Assembly (NCBI GenBank): GCA_003952965.2
Contig: CM025853.1
Span: forward strand, 5,046,015-5,110,014
Source of the DNA: Morella rubra
Lineage: Eukaryota > Streptophyta > Magnoliopsida > Fagales > Myricaceae
Reading direction: 5' to 3'
DNA length: 64,000 nucleotides
Below, in pieces: positions 24,284 through 35,935 of the stretch. The notes beneath the pieces are model-generated. The model was not told the DNA's origin, did no database searches, and worked only from the letters and a program-made list of their open reading frames with translations. Made by a program: the position numbers and the translations under genes. Numbering within the stretch: the stretch's first letter is position 1; every line of letters starts with the position of its first letter.

Positions 24284-24939
24284 ATCTCCCCCTTTGGCGA
24301 ATTCATGAAAAAACCCCAATTCCTAAATACATAAGTTTTGCTGATCACCACCACAAAAATTATTTACAAAAAGACACATAACCTATACTAAAAATAGGCT
24401 AGACACAATTCTTAAGATTTTATCAACCTGCACACAACAATCTCAACAAATACCAAGTAACTCATAGAACATTAGTCCATAGTTAAGTGAGTAAAAACAT
24501 CAAATCGTCAAAAGAAATATTAGAGAAAAATACCTATCTCCCCCTGAGATAAGCATTTCCATTGTAGTAATCTCCCCTGACTAACAACACAGCTTATAGA
24601 TATTTCATATTGATTGTCAGAAAGTAAACTTTTAAGCATAAAGACAAAAGTATTTGACTAAAGATTACAGAAATAGACACGAACGATTATCAAAACCTGA
24701 TAACATCAGCTAATTCAAGTTGGCATAAGTTTTCAATATCCAACAACAGATATCCAAAATATCAACTAACTATGTCAACATAAGTTTTCAAGAGACATCA
24801 AATAGCAATAGATATCCAAAACAAACATGAAAACAACAATTAAATTTATCATCAACCAACAAAACATCAACTAAATTCATCATTAACCAACACAAACTAC
24901 TACGACTACTCCCCCTTTGTCAAGAAGGAGCCAAAGGGA

Positions 24940-26232
24940 CTACTCATCATCAGACGTAGTGATGCAACACCCTCCTCAGCAGCGTCATCACCTTCATCCT
25001 CTTCACCTTCCTCCTCATCATCGCCTTCTTCAACTTCTTCTTCTTCATCCTCTTCCTCGACTTCCTCTTCCTCCACATCCTTTTCCCCTTCCTCGGGAGG
25101 ATTAGTATGCTTGAAGCTTCATAAATTTTTAATGGCTTTCGAATCAAGCCAACATCAGCCACTAACTTCATTAAATCAAGTTTTAAAACTTCTTGATTGG
25201 CAATAAGAGTGGACTGGGCAGAGGCAAGGAAGAAGACCTCTCAGTCAAGAGTTGGATAGCCTCAACCATGTCAGATTGCATACACCCATGACTAGGATGA
25301 GATGAGGGAAGTGATTTTGAATGACCCTTGTTAGACTTACTCTGACTTAGGGTGTGTTTACCAACATTTTGAACTTTCTCAGGGGGTTTAATGTGAGGAA
25401 TAAAGATGAAATTTACAACAAGAAATTTCATGATCAGACCATAGTAGGGAAGTCTATTTGTAGTAGACTTAGAGTGGAACACTTTGACCATATGAGCACA
25501 TATATGAGTTGGTAAATCAATACGGTCATTTATCCAAAAAGCATAAAGAAATTTCATTCTTTCAAAAGATAGAGCAGAAAGATATTTGTTGAGACAATCC
25601 GACTTAGGATCAAGTGCTCAGAAGTATTCTAAACTCTTTATCTTTAAAGTTTAGTTATTTTTGAGCAAGGAAGTTTGCAATAACATTGTTAGTTGGTCTA
25701 GTTCTAGCTGAATAGGGGTAAGTGGGTTTATGCACCCTAAAAATTCCTAAACATTGAGCTAGAACAGAAGAATCAACCTCTATAGATTGAGCATGGAAGT
25801 ACATAGTGAAAGATGTGGAATCATAGAAATTATGCATATTTGAGTAAAATTCGTGTACCATAGATGCTGATAGAGGCATGATATGAGTTATCATCAATTC
25901 CCAACCTCTTGCAGTAAATCGTTCAGCGACATGTATCTCTGTGAGCTCTTCTAACAGAACCTCACTCTCAATGATCAAGAGTTTAGGTACAAATTCTGTG
26001 GTAAAAAGTTCCTCTGCTTGAGCATTGAGAAATTAAGTACTGTCAAAGTCTTCAGGGGGTGTAGGTGGCAGTGTTGCCTTTCTTGAAACTTGTCTCGTAA
26101 ATCTCTTTGGAGGGGAGGTACACTCGAGGAAGCAACAGTACGCTTCTTTGGAGTGTTTATAAGAACTAGCTGTTTAGACGTTTCATATTGGTTTTCAGCT
26201 TGTTTGGTAGCAGCTTTCTTAATTCGTACCAT
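24940..26232 (-). pseudogene. E2 post-pol ORF, arm 1
   Basis: The ATG at 26,232 follows a TTTTAGCAG acceptor-like site. The N-terminal part is MVRIKKAATKQAENQYETSK (to 25,975), then after a frameshift VHEFYSNMHNFYDSTSFTMY, then after another RIDLPTHICAHMVKVFHSKS, and an acidic tail to 24,940. The first two open segments (85 and 107 codons) encode proteins identical to those of arm 2. The third segment has a 1-bp deletion near 25,230 that truncates it relative to arm 2. Same family as the E1 ORF. No intact protein is encoded. Confidence 0.6.
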
Positions 26233-26877
26233 CTGCTAAAAAGTAGGAAGTTAGTATTTGACTAATACTTATACCATAAAAAATTTATTATTTCATCCGA
26301 AACACACAACACTAGAAAACATTATATACTAAAAATATTTGTTCTCAATTTGAAATATTCAATGTCATACAGAATCCAAGTCAATATTTACCAACAAGAC
26401 CAAAACATGACTTATACGTATAAACAGTGAATTAAAAAAAATTCTATATACTATATGGAACCCGAATACCCATATATTCCAATAATCAATAATTTTTCAT
26501 AAACCTAAGTCAACTAAGCAAGATAATTAATTAATCAACTACTCATGCTTAAACATGGCATATTATTGAAGAGATATGTGATAAATTCAAAACATGTAGC
26601 AAAATTTTGAAAAAAGATGCAAAACATTGTAGATCCAAATTTTAAGATGATGATAGATCTGTAAAGAAACAAGATGCTAATTGAAAGGGGTATTACAGAA
26701 TAATCTTTAAAAGTACTTTACATCAAAACCCATAAGAAATTTTAACCATATTATAAAGCATAAACATACAGATCTAAGAAAATGAATATCGAACCCACAT
26801 GTGGGACCACACGGCCAAATGGTCAGCAACCAGTCAAAAATTCAGCTAGAAAGTTAAGAATCTTACCTTTTTAAACC

Positions 26878-27117
26878 TTAGTGGGTGACTAAACAATTGT
26901 TAGCTTCAGCTAGAATCCAAGAGTAGTGGGAATGTGCATGGCAGCAAGTGAGAGTAGAAAGGGGATATGCATCGGGTAGAAAAGGATAGATGGCTAGGGT
27001 GAAAAATGAGTAAGTGGGGGTAGTTGGGTAAATGGGCTTATAACTCAATAAGGTAAAAAAACATGTAGGCCCATTTTCTTTTAAAAGGAGCCCAACATTG
27101 CTGAACTCCATATCCAT
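26878..27117 (-). other. Spacer between pol end and post-pol ORF, arm 1
   Basis: A 79-codon frame mirrored at 29,374-29,613. It lies just upstream of a donor-like AAAGGTAAGATT (arm 1 near 26,866) and has no domain, so it is more likely leader RNA than a protein. Confidence 0.35.
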
Positions 27118-27357
27118 ATAGTTGTTGTGATAACCAAAGGTGCTAAGTCACCGAGACTTATCCCTTAGCACGAATACTTTCCACCATTATCATCTTGGAT
27201 TGATAAACTACAAGTAAATTCCATGCAAACTAAATGTTATAGTTTGGTCACAGAAAATATATTTTGCTGAAATTTCATAAAGTCATAAAAAATTCTCAAA
27301 ATTAAAAAAATTATTATTTTACAAACCTAACTAAAAACTAAATTACTGATCAAATTT

Positions 27358-27784
27358 TTAAGATAACTGACAAACACCTACAGCTTGTCTCAGAAATTCA
27401 AATCTTGACGCATCAAGAGGTTTTGTAAACAAGTCAGCTAATTGGTTTTGGTGGCAGCATGTTCAACATTAATAACTTGATTTTCAACAAGGTCACGTAT
27501 AAAGTGGTGTCTAATATCTACATGTTTAGTATGTGAGTGTTGTATTCTTAGTGTTTATAGCACTAGTATTAACAATATAAGATATAGATTTTTGATGTAC
27601 TGTTTCATCCACAGAAGTTGTGTACAGCAACTTCCCATGGCAATATATTCTGCCTCAGCAGTTGATAAGAAATTGAACCTTGCTTTTTACTTAGCCAAGC
27701 TACTAAATTAGAGCCTAAGTAAAAGCAACCATTAGATGTTGTTTTTTTGTCTTCAGAATTTTCAGCCTAGTCTACATCAGTAAA
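27358..27784 (-). pseudogene. Copia RNase H C-terminus, arm 1
   Basis: Mirror of 28,708-29,131. It ends abruptly at 27,784, where the sequence switches to plus-orientation LTR; the matching base in arm 2 is about 28,708. Many stops. Confidence 0.6.
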
Positions 27785-28528
27785 ACCCTCTCTGTTAATG
27801 CTTTTGTTGTTTGTTGCGTGTGAACTGGGATTGAACCCTGCGAGAATTTTCTTTCTCTCATTATCTCAAATTCTATTTTGATCACCAAGATAAACCTTGA
27901 TTAAGAAGGTAAACTCTAGAGTTGCTGGAGAACTTCTAAGAAGAAGCCAATTGTACTAGTGTGTGTGGAAAGATTGGCTTGGCTGTGAAGATCGATTTTT
28001 CGAATCAAGAACTTCAAATGGAAGAGGAGTTCCTCGTTTCACAAGAGGCAAATCTGGATATTATATTCTAGGTAATGTAACAGTAGAATAACTAGCAACT
28101 GTTGGGTAGTTTATAGATTACTTGTACTGAGTTTGAAGTTCTAGTGGATTCGCTTAAACTGGCTTTCTTAGGCCCAGAGAGTTTTTACCTCTTGAAAGAT
28201 TCTTTCAAGTAGGTTTTCTCTTCGTAACCATCTTGAGTCTTTGTATGTGATTGTGATTATGTAGAATGTAGTTGCTTTGTGATTGTCAATCTTTTGTTTC
28301 TTTGGTTAAGAACGAAAATCTTGAGAATATTGTAGAATTGATAATCTATAATAACTTATCCATATTGAGTTATTAATTCCACATAGCATACTGTTGGTTG
28401 AGTACTCTTGAAATTTGCTGATTGTGCTTGTGAGATTGTGCAGTTGTTAGTTTTTAAAAGGATCGAATTTTCAAAACCATTCAACCCCCCTTCTAGGTTC
28501 GGCAACTGTATATTGAGTCTTGAACCGT
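27785..28528 (+). repeat. Central LTR fragment of E2
   Basis: The 3' two-thirds of a Sire-type LTR in plus orientation. It begins at CCCTCTCTGTTAATG (matches inside the LTR near 32,656) and ends at GAGTCTTGAACCG after the C-rich CAACCCCCCTTCTAGG. It differs more from the other E2 LTRs than they do from each other in places. It abuts pol coding at both ends without a primer-binding site. Confidence 0.65.
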
Positions 28529-29131
28529 TTACTATATTTAATTGCTAGCAGACCTGACTTGTCTTTTAGTGTAAGATATGTGTTAGGTTTCAATTTGATC
28601 CCAAAGAAAGTCATCTTGAGGCAGTGAAGAAGATCATTCGATATGTAAACGGTACTGTGAACTTTGACATTTGGTATTCTAACGATTCTAATACTCACTT
28701 GGTCGGTTTTACTGATGTAGACTAGGCTGAAAATTCTAATGACAGAAAAAGCACATCTAATGGTTGCTTTTACTTAGCTCTAATTTAGTAGCTTGGCTAA
28801 GTAAAAAGCAAGGTTCAATTTCCTTATCAACTGCTGAGGCAGAATATATTGCCATGGGAAGTTGCTGAACACAACTTCTGTGGATGAAACAGTACATCAA
28901 AAATCCATATCTTTATATTGTTAAAAGACTAGTGCTATAAACATACAACACTCACTTACTAAACTTGTAGATATTAGACACTACTTTATACGTGACCTTG
29001 TTGAATATCAAGTTATTAATGTTGAACATGCTGCCATCGAAAACCACTTAGCTGACTTGTTTACAAAACCTCTTGATGTGTCAAGATTTGAATTTCTGAG
29101 ACAAGTCGTAGGTGTTTGTCAGTTATCTTAA
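28529..29131 (+). pseudogene. Copia RNase H (pol 3' end), arm 2 plus spacer
   Basis: Reads ASRPDLSFSV, then HLEAVKKIIRYVNGTV across frames, FTDVD followed by a stop where Copia elements have Trp (DADWAG), then LVAWLSKKQGSISLSTAEAE and YIAMGSC, ending with a VCQLS-like tail at 29,131. This is the Copia RNase H with its SLSTAEAEY box. Several stops and frameshifts inactivate it. The 28,529-28,707 part has no mirror in arm 1. Confidence 0.75.
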
Positions 29132-29624
29132 AAATTTGATCAGTAATTTAGTTTTTAGTTAGGTTTGTAAAATAATAATTTTTTTAATTTTGAGAATTTT
29201 TTATGACTTTATGAAATTTCAGTAAAATATTATTTTTCTATAACCAAACTATAACATTTAGTTTGCATGGAGTTTACTTGTAGTTTATCAATCCAAGATG
29301 ATAATGGTGGAAAGTATTCGTGTTAAGGGATAAGTCTCGGGAACTTAGCTTCTTTTGTTATCACAACAAAGATATGGATATGGAGTTTGGCAATGTTGGG
29401 CTCCTTTTAAAAGAAAATGGGCCTACATGTTTTTTTACCTTATTGAGTTATAAGCCCATTTACCCAACAACCCCCACTTACTCATTTTTCACCCTAGCCA
29501 TCTATCCTTTTCTATCCGATGCATATCCCCTTTCTACTCTCACTTGCTGCCATGCACATTCCCACTACTCTTGGATTCTAGCTGAAGCTAACAATTGTTT
29601 AGTCACCCACTAAGGTTTAAAAAG

Positions 29625-30279
29625 GTAAGATTCTTAACTTTTCTTGCCTTGTCTCTACTTCCCAGCTGAATTTTTGACTGGTTGGTTGCCATTTGGCCGT
29701 GTGGTCCTGCGTGTGGGTTCGATATTCATTTTTTTAGATCTGTGTGTTTATGCTTTATAATATGGTTAAAATTTCTTATGGGTTTTGATGTAAAGTACTT
29801 TTAAAGATTATTCTGTAATACCCCTTTCAATTAGCATCTTGTTTCTTTACAGATCTATCATCATCTTAAAATTTTGGATCTACAATGTTTTGCATCTTTT
29901 TTCAAAATTTTGCTACATGTTTTGAATTTATCACATATCTCTTCAATAATATGCCATGTTTAAGCATGAGTAGTTGATTAATTAATTATCTTGCTTAGTT
30001 GACTTAGGTTTATGAAAAATTATTGATTATTGGAATATATGGGTATTCGGGTTCCATATAGTATATAGAATTTTTTTTAATTCACTGTTTATACGTATAA
30101 GTCATGTTTTGGTCTTGTTGGTAAGTATTGACTTGGATTCTGTATGACATCGAATATTTCAAATTGAGAACAAATATTTTTAGTATATAATGTTTTCTAG
30201 TGTTGTGTGTTTCGGATGAAATAATAAATTTTTTATGGTATAAGTATTAGTCAAATACTAACTTCCTACTTTTTAGCAG
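29625..30279 (+). other. Candidate intron before the post-pol ORF, arm 2
   Basis: AAAAAG|GTAAGATT at 29,625 is a strong plant donor. CTACTTTTTAGCAG ending at 30,279 is a good acceptor, and the ORF's ATG is the very next base. The intervening DNA is T-rich as plant introns are. The same layout is conserved in arm 1 (about 26,866 to 26,233). This suggests the post-pol ORF was made from a spliced message. Confidence 0.45.
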
Positions 30280-31578
30280 ATGGTACGAATTAAGAAAGCT
30301 GCTACCAAACAAGCTGAAAACCAATATGAAACGTCTAAACAGCTAGTTCTTATAAACACTCCAAAGAAGCGTACTGTTGCTTCCTCGAGTGTACCTCCCC
30401 TCCAAAGAGATTTACGAGACAAGTTTCAAGAAAGGCAACACTGCCACCTACACCCCCTGAAGACTTTGACAGTACTTAATTTCTCAATGCTCAAGCAGAG
30501 GAACTTTTTACCACAGAATTTGTACCTAAACTCTTGATCATTGAGAGTGAGGTTCTGTTAGAAGAGCTCACAGAGATACATGTCGCTGAACGATTTACTG
30601 CAAGAGGTTGGGAATTGATGATAACTCATATCATGCCTCTATCAGCATCTATGGTACACGAATTTTACTCAAATATGCATAATTTCTATGATTCCACATC
30701 TTTCACTATGTACTTCCATGCTCAATCTATAGAGGTTGATTCTTCTGTTCTAGCTCAATGTTTAGGAATTTTTAGGGTGCATAAACCCACTTACCCCTAT
30801 TCAGCTAGAACTAGACCAACTAACAATGTTATTGCAAACTTCCTTGCTCAAAAATAACTAAACTTTAAAGATAAAGAGTTTAGAATACTTCTGAGCACTT
30901 GATCCTAAGTCGGATTGTCTCAACAAATATCTTTCTGCTCTATCTTTTGAAAGAATGAAATTTCTTTATGCTTTTTGGATAAATGACCGTATTGATTTAC
31001 CAACTCATATATGTGCTCATATGGTCAAAGTGTTCCACTCTAAGTCTACTACAAATAGACTTCCCTACTATGGTCTGATCATGAAATTTCTTGTTGTAAA
31101 TTTCATCTTTATTCCTCACATTAAACCCCCTGAGAAAGTTCAAAATGTTGGTAAACACACCCTAAGTCAGAGTAAGTCTAACAAGGGTCATTCAAAATCA
31201 CTTCCCTCATCTCATCCTAGTCATGGGTGTATGCAATCTGACATGGTTGAGGCTATCCAACTCTTGACTGAGAGGTCTTCTTCCTTTGCCTCTGCCCTGT
31301 CCACTCTTATTGCCAATCAAGAAGTTTTAAAACTTGATTTAATGAAGTTAGTGGCTGATGTTGGCTTGATTCGAAAGCCATTAAAAATTTATGAAGCTTC
31401 AACCAATACTAATCCTCCCGAGGAAGGGGAAAAGGATGTGGAGGAAGAGGAAGTCGAGGAAGAGGATGAAGAAGAAGAAGTTGAAGAAGGCGATGATGAG
31501 GAGGAAGGTGAAGAGGATGAAGGTGATGACGTTGCTGATAAGGGTGCTGTTGCATCAACTACGTCTGATGATGAGTAG
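30280..31578 (+). pseudogene. E2 post-pol ORF, arm 2
   Basis: Three open segments in different frames: 30,280-30,537 (basic N-terminus), 30,534-30,857 (VHEFYSNMHNFYDSTSFTMY, PTYPYSARTRP) and 30,955-31,578 (MKFLYAFWINDRIDLPTHIC, a Ser/Lys-rich linker, then a Glu/Asp-rich tail to TSDDE). It resembles the E1 ORF and the plant transposon-protein family I recall as PF20167. The acidic tail ORF at 31,389-31,601 on the opposite strand is a shadow. Two frameshifts prevent translation of a full protein. Confidence 0.6.
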
Positions 31579-32249
31579 TCCCTTTGGCTCCTTCTTGACA
31601 AAGGGGGAGTAGTCGTAGTAGTTTGTGTTGGTTAATGATGAATTTAGTTGATGTTTTATTGGCTAATGCAAAATTTAGTTGATGTTTTATTGGCTAATGC
31701 AAAATTTAATTGTTGTTTTCATGTTTGTTTTGGATATCTATTGCTATTTGATGTCTCTTGAAAACTTATGTTGACATAGTTAGTTGATATTTTGGATATC
31801 TGTTGTTGGATATTGAAAACTTATGCCAACTTGAATTAGCTGATGTTATCAGGTTTTGATAATTCGTTCGTGTCTATTTCTGTAATCTTTAGTCAAATAC
31901 TTTTGTCTTTATGCTTAAAAGTTTACTTTCTGACAATCAATATGAAATATCTATAAGCTGTGTTGTTAGTCAGGAGGAGATTACTACAATGGAAATGCTT
32001 ATCTCAAGGGGAGATAGGTATTTTTCTCTAATATTTCTTTTGACGATTTGATGTTTTTACTCACTTAACTGTGGACTTCTATGAGTTACTTGGTATTTGT
32101 TGAGATTGTTGTGTGCAGGTTGATAAAATCTTAAGAATTGTGTCTAGCCTATTTTTAGTATAGGTTATGTGTCTTTTTGTAAAAAATTTTTGTGGTGGTA
32201 ATCAGCAAAACTTATGTATTTAGGAATTAGGGTTTTTTTATTAAATTCG

Positions 32250-33219
32250 CCAAAGGGGAAGATTGTTAATGTATTTTAGTTGGCGTAAAGACTTCATGAC
32301 GTGTCTGTGTTATTCTTGAGATTTGTGTTTATTGAAGTCATGCTCAAGATCAGTGTTTCAACATGATTGGTGATCATCTTGGAATAGTCAAGGTTTGATT
32401 GAAGTCTGCATGGAGTTCACTAACGCGAAGTCGGAGCGCTGATATTTGTGAAGCACTAGAAGTTTGATTAGAACTTGTGAAAGACTGTTATAACGGTTTT
32501 AACAGATGCGCCCACAATTCAAGAAGTCTGGAACCTTTGTGAGAACCTTCCCTTCGACTCTGCAGAGAATAAAAACCAGCTTTCTCACACTCTTTCATAA
32601 TGTTCCAAAAGCTATATACCTTGAGAGACCAAGCTTCTAGAGCTTTCTTCAAGATACCCTCTCTGTTAATGTTTATGTAATCTGTTGTATGAGAACTGAG
32701 ATTGAACCCTGGGAGATTTTTCTTTCCCCCATTATCTTAGATTCAATTTTGATCACCAATAAACCTTGATTAGAAAATAAACTCCAGAGGTTGATAGAGA
32801 TCTACCAAGTTGTGAAGAAGCCAATTGTACATAGTGTGTGTGGAAAGATTGGCTTGGCTATGAAGATCGGTTTTTGGAATCAAGAACTTCAAATGGAAGA
32901 GGAGTTCCTCGTTCCCTGCAAGAGGCAGATCTGGATGTTGTATTCCAGGTAAGATAATAGTAGATAGTCTAGCAACAGGGTGTTGGGTAGTTTATAGATC
33001 ACTGTGTACCGAGTTTGAAGTTTCTAGTGGATTTGCTTAAACTGTCCTTCTCTGGCCCGCAGAGTTTTTACCTCTTGAAAGATTCTTTCAAGCGGGTTTT
33101 CTCTTCATAACCACTCTTGGTGTCTATGTGTGTGATTGTGATTACGTAGAATTTAGTTGTTTTGCGATTGTCAATCTTTTGTTTCTTTGATTAAGAAAGA
33201 AAGTCTTGAGTATATTGTA
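32250..33219 (+). repeat. E2 inverted polypurine tract and truncated LTR
   Basis: GCCAAAGGGGAAGAT (32,249-32,263) is the polypurine tract. The LTR starts at 32,264 (TGTTAATG) and stops at 33,219 (TATATTGTA), about 200 bases short. The next bases (TACCAAT, 33,220-33,226) read on the minus strand as ATTGGTA, the beginning of an initiator-Met primer-binding site belonging to the outer 5' LTR. Confidence 0.65.
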
Positions 33220-33226
33220 TACCAAT

Positions 33227-34335
33227 TGAAGTGGATGGTTCAAGACTCAATATACAATTGTCGAACCTAGAAGGGGGGGTTGAAAAGGTTCTGAAAATTC
33301 TTGATCTTTTTAAAAACTTAAAACTGTACAATCATCAAATTTTAAGAGCACTCTAACAACAGTATTCTATGCGGAATTAATAACCCAATAGGGACAAGTT
33401 ATTGCAGATAATCAATTCTACAATATACTCAAGACTTTCTTTCTTAATCAAAGAAACAAAAGGTTGACAATCGCAAAGCAACTAAATTATCTATGTAATC
33501 ACAATCACACACAACGACACCAAAAGTGGTTACGAAGAGAAATCTACTTGAAGAATCTTTGAAGAGGTAAAAAATCTTCGGGCCAAAAAAGGCCAGTTTA
33601 AGTGAATCCATTAGAAACTTCAAACTCGGTACACAGTGATCTATAAACTACCCAACACCTCGTTGCTAGTCTATTCTTCTGTTACCTTATCTAGAATACA
33701 ACATCCAGATCTGCCTCTTGCAGGAACGAGGAACTCCTCTTCCATTTGAAGTTCTTGATCCCAAAAACCAATCTTCACAACCAAGTCAATCTTTCCACAC
33801 ACCACGTACAATTGGCTTCTTCACAACTTGGTGATCAAAATCTAATATGAGATAATGGGGAAATAAAAATCTCGTAGGGTTCAATCTCAATTCTCACGCA
33901 ACAAACTATAGAAACATTAACAGAAAGGGTATCTTGAAGAAGGCTCTGGAAGCTTGATCTCTCAAGGTATAGCTTTTGGAACGTTATAAAAGAGTAATCC
34001 GGTTTTTATTCTCTAGAGAGTCGGAAGGAAGGTTCTCAAGAAGGGTCCAGACTTATTGAATTATGGGTGCATCTATTAAAACCGTTATAACAGTCTTTCG
34101 CCAGTTTTGATCAAACTATTACTGAACTCTGATCAAACTTCTAGTGCTTCACAAATATCAGTGCTCCAACTTCGCGTTAGTGAACTCCATGCATACTTCA
34201 ATCAAACCCTGACTATTCCCAGACGATCACCAATCATGTTGAAACACTGACCTTGAGCAGGACTTCAATAAACACAAATCTCAAGAATAACCAGACACGT
34301 CATTTAGTCTTTACACCAACTAAAATATATTAACA
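33227..34335 (-). repeat. E2 5' LTR (minus orientation)
   Basis: 1,109 bp with TGTTAATATATT at its start (34,335) and CCACTTCA at its end, followed on the minus strand by AT and TGGTA. It has many small differences and indels from the 3' LTR, about one base in ten by eye. Confidence 0.7.
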
Positions 34336-35150
34336 CACACTTTTACAATTCAACGTACCCTTTTTTTTTGGCTGATCAACAAACTTTTACAATTCACTTT
34401 TCACTTTTACATTTTCTCTCTTTCTCTTCAAATGGCCGGCCGTTTCATTTATATACCCATCTATTTTCCTCTCTTTTCCTTTTCTTTTCCTCCATTGTTG
34501 CTACCTTGACGCTCTCTTGAATATTCTTTTTCAGTTTTTAGTCTTGGATTTCAATTCTTAAGCATTAGAATCAAGTTATTGCTCTTCCATTTTCATTTTG
34601 TGTTCTTGAATGTTTGTGAATATTTTTGGTGTTTTTGCTTCTTTATGCTTGAACTTGAGTTGCAATGACAATTTATTACTTAATCCATGATTCTTGTGAA
34701 GTTTTATTCAATTATTGTCATTTTACATATTTCGCTCTTACATTCTGTCATTTACTTTTCCGTCTTTACATTCTGTTCTTTAATTTTCTGCTCTTACATT
34801 TCGTCTTTAAATTCCGCTTTTTACTTTCCACAATTTACATTCTGTCATTTGCTTTAAACATCTTTTCATTCTTAGCACTTTAATTTTGTTTCAAACTCTC
34901 AAAAATACGAACAATAACTTTTATCCTTTTTTTTTTTTTTTAACACTAATTGCACATATTACCCGTTTTTATTTTCTCTTTGTGAATATATCTCCTTCTT
35001 TCTTTGCGAGTTTGAAACTAATCTATTTTTCCTGAGGAGATGATCTGACCTTTGAGCTAATTATTACATGACATAACTCCTATACTTAGGATAGCCTTTG
35101 TGTTACTCATTTTTGAGTGAGTCATCAAGCCTAGAATTTTCCCTTGCCAA
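34336..35150 (+). other. T-rich region with a repeated CATTCTGTC-TTTAC motif
   Basis: From about 34,720 to 34,880, variants of TTTACATTCTGTC(A)TTTAC recur every 15-25 bases, a style I associate with the U5 part of some plant LTRs. There is a T-run at 34,929-34,942. It may be the right half of the LTR interrupted by E2. No gene seen. Confidence 0.35.
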
Positions 35151-35189
35151 CTGTAAAGAGGTTATGGCACAGATTGTTGAGAGGGAGAT

Positions 35190-35935
35190 TCTGGCTTTGA
35201 GGCTTGAAATGTTCAAAATTTGTTAGGACTACGAATTATTGATTGACTTTCTTCTCCTTACTTTAACTCCATTAACCTTAGGAGAAGGGTAAAGGACAAG
35301 CTGATTTTGTCCAATTTCAAGAATGACACTTTCTAAGTGAGTCCAGTTTCCTTGTGGGTGGGTCTACAGTCAGTGTCTTTTCCTTGGCATCAGATTTGGA
35401 GGACCCTAGCCCCATCTGGAGTCATCTTTCTTTGTGTGGTAGGCGATAATCTTAGGAGAGGGGGTTATGTTTGATTGATTGGTGTTATTTTTGCAGGATT
35501 GATAAGGAGTCTGTGGATCATATCCTTCTTCATTGCTCGGTTGCTAGAAATTTGGTCTTATATACCTTTGTATTTTGAATTATCATTGCGCTATGAAGGT
35601 TGTTAATGTTCTGACATGTTGGAAGAGGAAGTTTGAATTATCCTTTGGTTGGCTTTGGTTGTTTGGAGGTTGATCCCTTCTTGCATTTGGTGGTGTCTTT
35701 GGAGGGAGAGAAATGGTCATTGCTTCGAAGACTTGGCTTTATCTTTGGAGGGTTTGAAGGGAAAGTTGTTGTTATCTCTTTTTTCTTGGGCTAATTGGTG
35801 CTAGGCTTTCCTTTCTCAGATTATCTGGATTTTCTAAGTTTTTTAGCTTGTATGATTTAGGCGTTTTAGTATAGTCTCTTGTACTGTCACTCTTTCTTTA
35901 ATAAAACTATCTTATCAACAAGTCATATAGTATTG
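35190..35935 (+). pseudogene. LINE zf-RVT C-terminal remnant
   Basis: Across frames it reads SGVIF, then ESVDHI(L)LHCSVAR, then VWRLIPSCIWWCLWRERNG and HCFEDLALSLEGLK, then a 3' UTR-like T-rich stretch ending at AATAAAACTATCTTATCAAC. These are hallmark blocks of the zf-RVT end of plant L1 LINE ORF2. Multiple stops. No poly(A) tail is visible at the end, so it is truncated or eroded. Confidence 0.65.

Larger units (their letters stand above)
23116..34335 (-). mobile_element. Sire-like Copia derivative E2: giant palindromic element
   Basis: Outer LTRs are both in minus orientation: 34,335-33,227 (5') and 24,283-23,116 (3'). Flanks CACAT (23,111-23,115) and CACAC (34,336-34,340) agree at 4 of 5. 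From the 5' LTR the minus strand reads the start of a primer-binding site (TGGTA), then an antisense LTR part, antisense polypurine tract, post-pol ORF and pol end, then a central antisense LTR fragment (28,528-27,785), then sense pol end, post-pol ORF, polypurine tract and 3' LTR. Arms 23,116-27,784 and 28,708-33,219 are inverted copies with small indels. Gag, protease, integrase and most of the RT are absent. Confidence 0.72.

Noticed and set aside
31389..31601. Ser/Pro-rich ORFs opposite the acidic tail of the post-pol ORF (also 24,917-25,171)
   Set aside because: They are antisense shadows of GAA/GAG/GAT codons and have no independent support.
23116..33219. The E2 palindrome as a sequencing chimera (missed hairpin-adapter read)
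   Set aside because: Such artefacts give near-perfect arms around a point centre. Here the arms differ by substitutions and indels, a 923-bp unrelated centre separates them, and a distinct third LTR lies outside. E1 repeats the pattern with different breakpoints. Long reads would still be the proof.
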